This document shows, in pieces, positions 1 to 5,024 of a stretch of 5,624 nucleotides of DNA; position 1 is the first letter of the stretch; each line of letters begins with the position of its first letter. Origin of the DNA: Clostridiales bacterium (GTDB taxonomy: Bacteria; Bacillota; Clostridia; Oscillospirales; Oscillospiraceae); contig SFIL01000055.1 of assembly GCA_004556205.1 (NCBI GenBank), positions 1 to 5,624 on the forward strand, in the 5' to 3' direction. The position numbers were made by a program, and so were the translations under genes. The notes beneath the pieces were generated by a model that was given only the letters and a program-made list of their open reading frames with translations, had not been told where the DNA came from and ran no database searches.

Positions 1-238
1 AGATTATACTTCTTACAAATGAGCGAAGATAGTCTCCGGCGGACAGACCGGCGTTGACAGGGGCGCACTTGCAGCGTATCCGCCCCTTGCGGGGGTTCGC
101 GCCCCATAGGGAAGCGAACACGCCGAGCGAAGCGAGAGCCGAGCGTCTGAAGAATCTGTTATTCCTGGACGATGCGTTCAGGCGCGAATTCAAACAGCCG
201 GCTGCATGATGGGCAAGCGCGAAATCGATTATGGGCTG
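1..238. other. Gene-poor region downstream of the toxin gene
   Basis: I see no convincing gene here. The stretch holds a nested GC-rich inverted repeat (60-105), a low-complexity run built from GAGCGAAGCGAGAGCCGAG (about 124-144), and a perfect 10-bp palindrome CAGCCGGCTG at 195-204. A short open plus-strand frame ends at the TGA at 207-209 (its last residues read KNLLFLDDAFRREFKQPAA). It is closed upstream by a TAG at 30-32 and has no ATG start, so it could at most be a gene remnant. No T-rich terminator follows the toxin gene on the minus strand. Confidence 0.5.
60..105. repeat. Nested GC-rich inverted repeat after the toxin gene
   Basis: GGGGCGC at 60-66 is the exact complement of GCGCCCC at 99-105. 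The interval holds a second small stem, CCGC at 80-83 with GCGG at 89-92. There is no adjacent T-tract on either strand, so it is not a standard intrinsic terminator. It may be an intergenic repeat or help define the 3' end of the toxin operon mRNA. Confidence 0.45.
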
Positions 239-679
239 TTACACGGCAAATGGATTCTCAAGGATTTTGAAACCGGCATCTTCGAAGTCCTTGGTGTTGC
301 GCGTGTGGAACTCGGTCACGCCCCAATGCTTGAGCGTTTCGGCAAGTCGCAGGTCGTGGATGCGCCGTCGTGCGAAACCGCGCTCGGCGGCGCGCCGCCA
401 GACGGTGCTCATGACGGCGGAGCCGGAGGGAATGTCTACAATCGCCCACGCGGGATTGCGCCGGAAGGACGAAATAACGGCCACCGCTTCGGCGGCGCCG
501 AGGGGGCGTTGGTGGAGGGCGGGATTGCGCAGCAGCCCATACAGCTCGACCAATACTTGTTCGGCAAGGGCAAAGTCCGGGTTGTCCGCGTGGCGGGAGA
601 TGAAACTACGCGCAGCTGCGTGGTTCGCGTCGTCGGGGTTGACGGCTGCGAAGAGGACGTTGGTGTCGCAGGAGACCAT
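239..679 (-). CDS. vapC: VapC-type PIN-domain RNase toxin
   Basis: A 146-residue PIN-domain protein, the usual size for VapC toxins, which are Mg2+-dependent endoribonucleases acting in the cytoplasm on tRNA or rRNA. Visible motifs are the N-terminal CDTNVLFAA strand with D5, E45 in VLVELYGLLRNP, D109 in RRRIHDLRLAETLKHWG, and D131 in TRNTKDF. These give the full set of four acidic residues expected of an active PIN nuclease. The ATG lies 13 nt after the antitoxin stop, with AGGGGGCGGAAG just before it as ribosome binding site, so the two genes form one operon with the antitoxin first. The subgroup and RNA target cannot be read from sequence. A long open frame on the opposite strand is a shadow of this GC-rich gene. 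Family assignment is secure; the symbol is by family only. Confidence 0.9.
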   Translation of the reverse strand: MVSCDTNVLFAAVNPDDANHAAARSFISRHADNPDFALAEQVLVELYGLLRNPALHQRPLGAAEAVAVISSFRRNPAWAIVDIPSGSAVMSTVWRRAAERGFARRRIHDLRLAETLKHWGVTEFHTRNTKDFEDAGFKILENPFAV

Positions 680-692
680 CTTCCGCCCCCTG

Positions 693-947
693 TCAGGAGT
701 TGCGCTCGGCGTAAAGCCGCTCGCGCCAGTCGTCGGCGGCGAAGGGGTCGGCGGTCAGCCCTGTACTGCGGCAGACCGGGGGCGTCCAGCCCCCGGGGGA
801 GGCGACCGTCCCTTCGACCTCGTGAATGGCGATGAAGAGCTCGACGGCGTTGCGGAACACCTCCGCCATGCTGATTTCGCGCGTGTCGGCGAATCGCTTG
901 GTGCGTCCATAGAGCGCATCGGGGAGTTGAATTTGCGTTCGTGTCAT
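693..947 (-). CDS. vapB: Ribbon-helix-helix antitoxin of the VapBC pair
   Basis: An 84-residue protein starting MTRTQIQLPDALYGRTKRFAD. The N-terminal TRTQIQLPD beta strand followed by two helices (about residues 10-25 and 28-45, the latter with SMAEVFRNAVELFI) is the ribbon-helix-helix DNA-binding fold. The acidic, Trp-containing C-terminal tail (GLTADPFAADDWRERLY) is the type that binds and blocks the partner PIN nuclease. It would neutralise the toxin and repress the shared promoter. The ATG at 947 is the only sensible start: it begins the RHH strand directly and no upstream in-frame start fits. The linker between the domains (about residues 49-62) is encoded by a strong GC-rich palindrome, which could be native or a small in-frame insertion. 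No Shine-Dalgarno is visible; the promoter lies only 10 nt upstream. Confidence 0.88.
   Translation of the reverse strand: MTRTQIQLPDALYGRTKRFADTREISMAEVFRNAVELFIAIHEVEGTVASPGGWTPPVCRSTGLTADPFAADDWRERLYAERNS
776..796. repeat. GC hairpin inside the antitoxin gene
   Basis: CCGGGGG at 776-782 and CCCCCGG at 790-796 form a perfect 7-bp stem with a 7-nt loop. It lies in the antitoxin linker between the DNA-binding fold and the toxin-binding tail. It is followed by GGGGAGGCGACCGTCCC, itself partly self-complementary. It may be a dispersed palindromic repeat inserted in frame, or simply GC-rich coding sequence. Confidence 0.5.
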
Positions 948-957
948 GATGGTGTAG

Positions 958-986
958 ATTATACATCGTCATCGTTTTGGCGTCAA
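958..986 (-). promoter_or_regulatory. Sigma70-type promoter of the vapBC operon
   Basis: Read on the minus strand: TTGACG (986-981), a 17-nt spacer, then a perfect TATAAT (963-958). The antitoxin ATG follows after only 10 nt, so transcription starting about 7 nt past the -10 box gives a 5' leader of roughly 4 nt. The spacer includes the near-direct repeat GATGACGATG, which could contribute to an operator for the RHH antitoxin. Confidence 0.8.
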
Positions 987-1029
987 GGTGAAGGATGCGG
1001 GAAGTAGGTTTATTGCCGCCTCCATAGTA

Positions 1030-1051
1030 CCCGGCGTGACCTCACGCCGGG
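1030..1051. repeat. 22-bp perfect palindrome
   Basis: CCCGGCGTGA at 1030-1039 is exactly complementary to TCACGCCGGG at 1042-1051, giving a practical hairpin of 9 bp with an ACCT loop. There is no T-run on either side, so it is not a classical terminator. It lies between the vapBC promoter and the IS end and could be an intergenic repeat or a protein-binding site. Confidence 0.7.
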
Positions 1052-1091
1052 GCGGGCCCAAGCCGGGCGGCGATGCTGTCGCTTCGCTTTA

Positions 1092-1119
1092 GGGAACGGG
1101 GAACTGGCAACGGGGAACG
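1092..1119. repeat. Tandem heptamer repeat, four units
   Basis: Four consecutive 7-bp units GGGAACG, GGGAACT, GGCAACG and GGGAACG sit in the intergenic space outside the IS end. Heptamer arrays of this kind are prone to copy-number change. No function is visible. Confidence 0.75.
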
Positions 1120-1152
1120 GCTGCTCTTACTCCCCATCCCAAATTCTGTTAA

Positions 1153-1166
1153 CCTAAATTCGTCAG
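1153..1166. repeat. Probable 3' terminal inverted repeat of the IS
   Basis: CCTAAATTCGTCAG begins 115 nt past the transposase stop. IS1380-family ends start with CCT, and the ISEcp1 left end CCTAGATTC is similar. The flank just outside is GTTAA, which could be the target duplication. The matching left end is outside the window, so this rests on motif resemblance and position only. Confidence 0.5.
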
Positions 1167-1267
1167 TTGGGCTCTTTCCTGACGCGACTTTCGCCGTATG
1201 ACAACGACCTCTCGACCAGCTTCCGTGTGGAAGTCGGTTTTGACCTGGTCAATCCTCTGGCGAGGTG

Positions 1268-1576
1268 CTATTGGATCGGAATTACCGCTCCCAATGGCTG
1301 TTCCGGCATCAGCAACTTGTGAAACGCGCACCGCAGGACGACGTACCAGCGCGTCTTCTCGTCCAAATGCTCGGCAGTTGACTTCAGCCACCGGAAGAAC
1401 GCCGCGACCGTGCCGAGCGCCCGTTGGATCTGCTCGGATTCCGCATGCGTCGAGGTGAGGTGGATGATCCTCTTGCGCCCGCTTTCGACGATGCGCCCCA
1501 TGATCCCCATGTAGGCGGGACGCGAGGTGATCGCCTCGCGGTGAGCGGTCGGATCCGCCAGTCGGCAGAACACGTT
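1268..1576 (-). pseudogene. IS1380-family transposase, 3' fragment (C-terminal part)
   Basis: After the duplicated NVF codons this frame encodes 99 residues starting CRLADPTAHREAITSRPA and ending GAVIPIQ at a TAG (1268-1270). The RLADPxxHREAITSRP motif followed by helices (ESEQIQRALGTVAAFFRWLKST) matches the segment after the YREK block in IS1380-family transposases. The open frame runs on into the RIT end as far as an ATG at 1726, but that N-terminal stretch is RIT terminal DNA, and no ribosome binding site supports a start there. The fragment joins exactly to the 5' piece at 5057-5624 if the RIT element and one 8-bp repeat are removed. As it stands it lacks its catalytic residues and is not expected to be active. 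Confidence 0.85.
1569..1576. repeat. 8-bp direct repeat flanking the RIT element, left copy
   Basis: AACACGTT here and at 5057-5064 are identical and the neighbouring bases differ on both sides. In the transposase frame both copies read the same codons (N-V-F) in the same phase, so this is the duplicated target or the crossover segment of the insertion. Confidence 0.85.
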
Positions 1577-1598
1577 ATGTGAATCTTTACATAAAGGT
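1577..1598. other. Extra 22-nt segment at the left end only
   Basis: Between the left direct repeat and the left 34-bp repeat lie 22 nt that have no counterpart at the right end, where the direct repeat and the inverted repeat overlap by 2 nt. It contains ATGTGAATCTTTAC, which recurs inverted as GTAAATTCACAT at 1656-1667, and its first 16 nt form an imperfect palindrome bounded by ATGT and ACAT. Confidence 0.65.
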
Positions 1599-1632
1599 TT
1601 TAATGGAAAGACTTTGGTTATGGAAAGTTTCG
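1599..1632. repeat. RIT terminal inverted repeat, left
   Basis: 34 bp, perfectly inverted relative to 5025-5058. It begins TTTAATGGAAAG, ends ATGGAAAGTTTCG, and contains ATGGAAAG twice (1603-1610 and 1620-1627), 17 bp apart and in the same direction. These are likely recombinase-binding boxes. Confidence 0.93.
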
Positions 1633-1672
1633 TGATCTCTTGCACGCTTTGCATGGTAAATTCACATCGACA

Positions 1673-1684
1673 CTTTTCATAACC
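1673..1684. repeat. Inner inverted sub-repeat, left end
   Basis: CTTTTCATAACC is the inverse, with one mismatch, of GGTTATGGAAAG at 1616-1627 and lies 45 nt away. The match extends on both sides to about CTTTGGTTATGgAAAGTtTCG (two mismatches in 21). CACATCG at 1663-1669 just before it is shared with the right end. It lies 26 nt beyond the stop of the third recombinase gene. Confidence 0.8.
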
Positions 1685-1710
1685 AAAGGTCATGACGGAG
1701 GGTTTCGGAT

Positions 1711-2724
1711 TTACGATGAACGGCATGCCGCCCGCAGTTCGCTCATCAGTAATTTGTCTTCATGCCAATTGGGGTTTGCACCCTCCGGCAGTAGATTGAG
1801 CCCGTTTTCTTCGAGAACTTTCCGTTTTTTTGAAGCGTCGGCCTTGGCGTAGATTTGCGTGGTTGCCAGCTGGGTGTGTCGCAGATGGTCTCTGATGTAG
1901 ATGATGTTCACGCCGCTGTTCATGAGATGCATTGCCTTGGAATGGCGCAACATGTGTGGGTGCACCCTTTCTGGAAACTCTGGCATCTCCGCCCTGGCCA
2001 GCCGTGCGTATTTGCGAAGCACATATGCAACGCCAGCCCGAGTGAACTTTCCGTGCTGATGGTTCGTGAACAGATAGTCATCGGGTCTCTTGCGGGCTGC
2101 CTTGACATATGCTGCAATGGCGTTTGTGGTAGGGTCCAGCAGATCGACGGTCTTTGTCTTGCGACCTTTCCCGGTGACTCGGACAATCCCTGGCTTTTCG
2201 ATCCTGACGTCGGCGACCCTGACATCACACAACTCCTGTACGCGCAGTGCTCCGTCGTACATCAGGCCAAGCATGGCGACGTCGCGGAGTCCGTCCAGCT
2301 CGTGAAGGTCGGGCATCGAGAGCAGCTTCGTCATCGCGGCCTGCTGTAGGTGCCCGACTTCAGCGTGGAGCGGGCAGCGGACGCGGATTTCGAGAATCTT
2401 CTGCCATTCGAGAATCCGAGCCGGATGGCGGGGAATGAGAAACCTTGCGAACGCATGCAATGCAGCTAGCCGTTGCTTTCGCGTCGCCGGAGACGAATGA
2501 CACGAATCTTTCAGCCAGCTGACGAATCCGAAGACCAAGTTCTCGTCCAGATCGCAGAGCGAGAATCGGTCCTCGGCGATGCCTTTGACGTCGTTGGCGT
2601 ATTTCAGCAGCATGCCGAATGTCACTTCGTAGGCCGCAATCGTGTTTGCACTGAGGTCTCTCGTCCCGGCTAGGAATTCATGGAAGAACTGATGCGTAAC
2701 ATATGCGAAATCATTGCTTGTCAT
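1711..2724 (-). CDS. ritC: RIT tyrosine recombinase, third gene (RitC-like)
   Basis: A 337-residue XerC/D-like tyrosine recombinase. An N-terminal SAM-like core-binding domain (about residues 5-97, with NTIAAYEVTFGMLLKYA) precedes a catalytic domain (about 125-305). Catalytic residues are R161 in DGALRVQEL, K186 in VTGKGRKTK, H257 and R260 in HPHMLRHS, H283 in LRHTQLATTQIY, and nucleophile Y292. The spacing H283-Y292 is the usual nine residues. The start chosen is the ATG at 2724, preceded after 7 nt by AGGGAG and overlapping the end of the second recombinase by 14 nt, which suggests translational coupling. The frame stays open upstream to 2826, but that extension has no family resemblance and lies within the previous gene. 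It would act with the other two recombinases in element movement; its individual role is unknown. The symbol follows gene order in the RIT trio. Confidence 0.92.
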   Translation of the reverse strand: MTSNDFAYVTHQFFHEFLAGTRDLSANTIAAYEVTFGMLLKYANDVKGIAEDRFSLCDLDENLVFGFVSWLKDSCHSSPATRKQRLAALHAFARFLIPRHPARILEWQKILEIRVRCPLHAEVGHLQQAAMTKLLSMPDLHELDGLRDVAMLGLMYDGALRVQELCDVRVADVRIEKPGIVRVTGKGRKTKTVDLLDPTTNAIAAYVKAARKRPDDYLFTNHQHGKFTRAGVAYVLRKYARLARAEMPEFPERVHPHMLRHSKAMHLMNSGVNIIYIRDHLRHTQLATTQIYAKADASKKRKVLEENGLNLLPEGANPNWHEDKLLMSELRAACRSS

Positions 2725-3700
2725 GTTGAAACTCCCTTGGAAAGATCTTGCCGAATTCTGAGTTGAGCATTCCTCCGAGTCTGGGGGCGATGCGGATCGT
2801 GAGATGGAGATACCACTCCGTCTCACTGACGTCCTTGTGTCCGAGATATGCCGCTATTCTCGGCATGGCGGTCGCCATGTCATGTCCAGACATTGCCCAT
2901 TTCATCATCGAATGGACGGCAAAGGTATGCCGGAAGTCATGTATCCTCGGGCCGAACCCTCGCCCTCGGTGAGGGATCCCCGCCTTGAACAAGATCTTCC
3001 GAAATGGTTCGTAAAGCGAATGCTGTCCGTAATGCCCCTCGCGGGGGGACGGGAACAGATACCGCTCGGGCTTGCGCAAAGAGACATACTCCCTGATCGT
3101 TCCCGCGAGTTCGTCGTGGATTGGCACATACCTGGTCTTACCGAACTTCGCGTCACGGACGGTGATGACATTTGCGGCCAAGTCGACATCGGCGACCTCA
3201 AGCGCGACGACTTCTCCCGCTCGCATCCCCGTACAGTATAGCATCCTAAATATCAGCGGGACGATGAGCCTGGACCACTTGCCGCAGTAAGGGCCGGATG
3301 CATACGATTCGGCGGATTCCATGAAGCGAAGGACCTCCCGGTACGTGAAGATATGCGGGTCGTAGCCGTGTCGCGGAAGCTTGCGGACGCAGGATCGGTC
3401 AGGGCAGTACGCCTTGTATCCCTGACGTTGCATGAACTTTCCGAGCCCTCGGATGATTGCCACTCGGTTCCGGATGGTGGCGGGAGCATCGGTAGGGCGT
3501 GGCGAAATCCAGCGTTTGACGGCATCTTCGGTCAACTCGTCGGCAAGGTCTTGGGCATACCACATCTTCGAGAACGAGCGAAGGCGCTTTGCCTCTGCGT
3601 TGCCCTTTCCCCCAAGCGAGCGCTTCTCGGCAATATACGCCTTGATGATTGGCCCCAGCGGGCAGGGGAACTCGAGGTCGTTATATTTCTTCGCGAGCAT
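2711..3700 (-). CDS. ritB: RIT tyrosine recombinase, second gene (RitB-like)
   Basis: A 329-residue tyrosine recombinase. The N-terminal DNA-binding part (about residues 12-100) is followed by a catalytic domain with R160 in YCTGMRAGEV, K185 in DAKFGKTR, H254 and R257 in IHDFRHTF, H288 in AAYLGHKDV, and nucleophile Y297 in TEWYLHL. The spacing from H254 to H288 is eight residues longer than the matching interval in the two sister proteins, because of a MKWAMSGHDM-type insertion. The ATG at 3700 is preferred: AGGAGG sits 9 nt upstream, whereas an in-frame TTG at 3718 has that same Shine-Dalgarno inside its own codons. The gene overlaps the end of the first recombinase by 20 nt. All catalytic residues are present, so it should be active. 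The symbol follows gene order. Confidence 0.92.
   Translation of the reverse strand: MLAKKYNDLEFPCPLGPIIKAYIAEKRSLGGKGNAEAKRLRSFSKMWYAQDLADELTEDAVKRWISPRPTDAPATIRNRVAIIRGLGKFMQRQGYKAYCPDRSCVRKLPRHGYDPHIFTYREVLRFMESAESYASGPYCGKWSRLIVPLIFRMLYCTGMRAGEVVALEVADVDLAANVITVRDAKFGKTRYVPIHDELAGTIREYVSLRKPERYLFPSPREGHYGQHSLYEPFRKILFKAGIPHRGRGFGPRIHDFRHTFAVHSMMKWAMSGHDMATAMPRIAAYLGHKDVSETEWYLHLTIRIAPRLGGMLNSEFGKIFPREFQHDKQ
2732..2737 (-). promoter_or_regulatory. Ribosome binding site for the third recombinase
   Basis: AGGGAG on the minus strand, 7 nt before the ATG at 2724. It lies inside the last codons of the second recombinase gene and fixes the downstream start, against the longer frame that opens at 2826. 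Confidence 0.8.
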
Positions 3701-4931
3701 ACTTCGCAACCTCCTCAATGGCCAGTGCGCAAGGCCTCATGCCCTCAATGTCGATCCTCAGGTACGGCGAAGTCGAAGAGACGTGAGTGTGTCCCATCAC
3801 CTCTGCGATAAGATCCAGGGGAACGTCTTTTTCAAACAGGCGATGTGCGAGCGCATGCCGGAATGAATGCATGCCAGGCGCCACTTCCGGTCTCCCCACG
3901 AACAGTCCGCATTTCCTTCTGTATTTTGTCAGTGCCCTGACAAATGCCGTTGGCGGCATCTTCACATGGGGAACGCTTCCCGTCAGGAACACGTAAGGCT
4001 CATTGGATTTCGGCCTTCCGTGTCTGATGTAATCGATCAGAGCCCATCCGACGCCTGGCGTAATCGGTAGCGTGTTTGGCTTCCCCGTCTTGCATTGGGT
4101 AAATTCGATTTGGTTGGTGTCCCAGTTGAGGCAGTCGAGCCTGAGCCCATTGATGTCCGATGCACGAAGCCCCAGTTCGGCAACCATGACAAATGCCGCG
4201 TAATCACGTTTCCCGACGGGGTTTGCCCTGTCGATGCAACCGAGTATTTTCATGACGGAATCCCTGTCCCAACGCGCGGCTATCCGCTTGTTTCCCAAGA
4301 CATGAACCTTAGGGAGCAGTCCGCTCATGTCACAGGGCAGGTGTCCGTTGAGATGCAGGTACTTCATGAAACTGCCGAGATGATATATCTTGTCATAGCA
4401 GTATCGTTGGCTGTCCCCCTGCATGGATCTCCAGTAGCGAGACAACGTTTCCTTCGACACTGTCCTGATTGTACGCTCTCCAGAGGTCCTGATGAACTGA
4501 TAGAAAGCCTGCAGCCGGTGCTTCGTTATCTCAATGGTTCTCGGGGCGAGGCCACATTTCTCCTTGTGGGACAGATATCCGCTGATCAGTCCGAAATCGT
4601 CCATGGCCCATTCATTCATTGTCTGGGGAGAGGCCTTTTGCGGGATGCAGCCGCAAACTGTGAGCTGACGCAGACGTTCCATTGCGTTGACAGCAATCCC
4701 GGTACTGTATGGGAAGTCGTTTATTCGCATGCCGTAGGAGTAGGAGAAACACTCCTTGAGAAACGTCTCAGCCAGCTCCTGCGAGAATACGGCCACGTTT
4801 CTGCCGACAGCGAATTCCTGCAGCCGCGAGTATGCCTGTTTATGGGCGTTTACGATTGTCTTTGAATAGCCAAGGTCGATCAACGCATTGATCACCTCGG
4901 TGCACGATGTTTTGAGTGGTTTAGTCTGCAT
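3681..4931 (-). CDS. ritA: RIT tyrosine recombinase, first gene (RitA-like)
   Basis: A 416-residue tyrosine recombinase, longer than its partners because of an extra N-terminal region (about residues 1-105) before the core-binding domain (about 107-205). Catalytic residues are R256 in ELGLRASDING, K281 in QCKTGK, H355 and R358 in MHSFRHAL, H381 in VMGHTHVSSTSPY, and nucleophile Y390. The spacing is the same as in the third recombinase. The ATG at 4931 has AAAGGA 5 nt upstream. It is the first gene of the three-gene operon and lies about 90 nt inside the right terminal repeat. The start codon and ribosome binding site are caught in a predicted hairpin (4928-4960), suggesting control of translation. 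The three proteins differ strongly from one another, as expected for a RIT trio rather than recent duplicates. The symbol follows gene order. Confidence 0.92.
   Translation of the reverse strand: MQTKPLKTSCTEVINALIDLGYSKTIVNAHKQAYSRLQEFAVGRNVAVFSQELAETFLKECFSYSYGMRINDFPYSTGIAVNAMERLRQLTVCGCIPQKASPQTMNEWAMDDFGLISGYLSHKEKCGLAPRTIEITKHRLQAFYQFIRTSGERTIRTVSKETLSRYWRSMQGDSQRYCYDKIYHLGSFMKYLHLNGHLPCDMSGLLPKVHVLGNKRIAARWDRDSVMKILGCIDRANPVGKRDYAAFVMVAELGLRASDINGLRLDCLNWDTNQIEFTQCKTGKPNTLPITPGVGWALIDYIRHGRPKSNEPYVFLTGSVPHVKMPPTAFVRALTKYRRKCGLFVGRPEVAPGMHSFRHALAHRLFEKDVPLDLIAEVMGHTHVSSTSPYLRIDIEGMRPCALAIEEVAKYAREEI
3710..3715 (-). promoter_or_regulatory. Ribosome binding site for the second recombinase
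   Basis: A perfect AGGAGG on the minus strand, 9 nt before the ATG at 3700 and within the 3' end of the first recombinase gene. It argues for that ATG over the TTG at 3718, and for coupled translation of the two genes. Confidence 0.85.
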
Positions 4932-4960
4932 AGTTGTCCTTTAAGTGTATTGAACTATGC
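4928..4960 (-). promoter_or_regulatory. Hairpin over the start codon of the first recombinase
   Basis: In the mRNA, GCATAGTT (4960-4953) pairs perfectly over 8 bp with AACTATGC (4935-4928), which contains the ATG. The 17-nt loop carries the AAAGGA ribosome binding site. A transcript entering from outside would form the full stem. One starting at the local -10 box would begin near 4956 and lose half of it. Confidence 0.6.
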
Positions 4961-4962
4961 GG

Positions 4963-4968
4963 ATTATA
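4963..4968 (-). promoter_or_regulatory. Putative -10 box of the RIT operon promoter
   Basis: A perfect TATAAT on the minus strand, 31 nt before the first recombinase ATG and just inside the inner sub-repeat of the right end. The -35 position at 17-nt spacing reads CACATC, a poor match, so the promoter would be weak or need help. The predicted start is near 4956. The overlap with the recombinase boxes suggests that bound recombinase could repress it. Confidence 0.45.
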
Positions 4969-4972
4969 ATAT

Positions 4973-4984
4973 GGTTATGGAAAG
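4973..4984. repeat. Inner inverted sub-repeat, right end
   Basis: GGTTATGGAAAG is the perfect inverse of CTTTCCATAACC at 5030-5041, 45 nt away. This is the same spacing as at the left end. CGATGTG directly beside it (4985-4991) matches CACATCG beside the left inner repeat. Confidence 0.85.
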
Positions 4985-4989
4985 CGATG

Positions 4990-5005
4990 TGGCACTAATA
5001 TGCCA
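4990..5005. repeat. Small inverted repeat in the right-end spacer
   Basis: TGGCA at 4990-4994 pairs with TGCCA at 5001-5005 around CTAATA. It lies between the outer and inner repeats of the right end and has no clear left-end equivalent. It may be chance or an accessory binding site. Confidence 0.4.
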
Positions 5006-5024
5006 AGTGTATCTGCTCGGAGTC

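Larger units (their letters stand above)
987..1152. other. Intergenic region between vapBC and the IS end
   Basis: No gene is supported here. The region holds the palindrome at 1030-1051, a GC-rich stretch with GGGCGGGCCC, and the heptamer tandem repeat at 1092-1119. It then leads into a less GC-rich flank (about 1121-1152) next to the probable IS terminus. Confidence 0.6.

Noticed and set aside
1..31. A second TA-type promoter at the left edge (TATAAT on the minus strand at 8-3, with the same AGATTATAC as at 956-964)
   Set aside because: No -35 match is found at 16-18 nt spacing, and any gene it served is outside the window.
54..82. Plus-strand TTGACA with 17-nt spacing to TATCCG
   Set aside because: The -10 is poor and no plus-strand gene follows.
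436..972. Minus-strand frame of 178 codons spanning antitoxin and toxin
   Set aside because: It is a frame-shifted shadow of vapBC, rich in Arg, His and Pro, while the PIN and RHH motifs lie in the other frames.
206..1007. Long plus-strand open frames opposite vapBC (209 and 258 codons)
   Set aside because: They lie antisense to two clearly recognisable genes in GC-rich DNA, show low-complexity Arg/Gly/Ala composition, and have no family motifs.
1577..1726. ATG at 1726 as start of an independent gene running to 1268
   Set aside because: The first ~50 codons are RIT terminal DNA and the rest is the displaced C-terminus of the transposase; no Shine-Dalgarno is present.
2725..2826. N-terminal extension of the third recombinase to 2826
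   Set aside because: The extra 34 residues lie wholly within the preceding gene, lack a ribosome binding site, and the ATG at 2724 has AGGGAG at good spacing.
3701..3718. TTG start at 3718 for the second recombinase
   Set aside because: AGGAGG falls within its own first codons; the ATG at 3700 is at the correct distance from it.
4095..4865. 256-codon plus-strand frame opposite the first recombinase
   Set aside because: It is antisense to a complete tyrosine recombinase with all catalytic motifs and has no recognisable domain.
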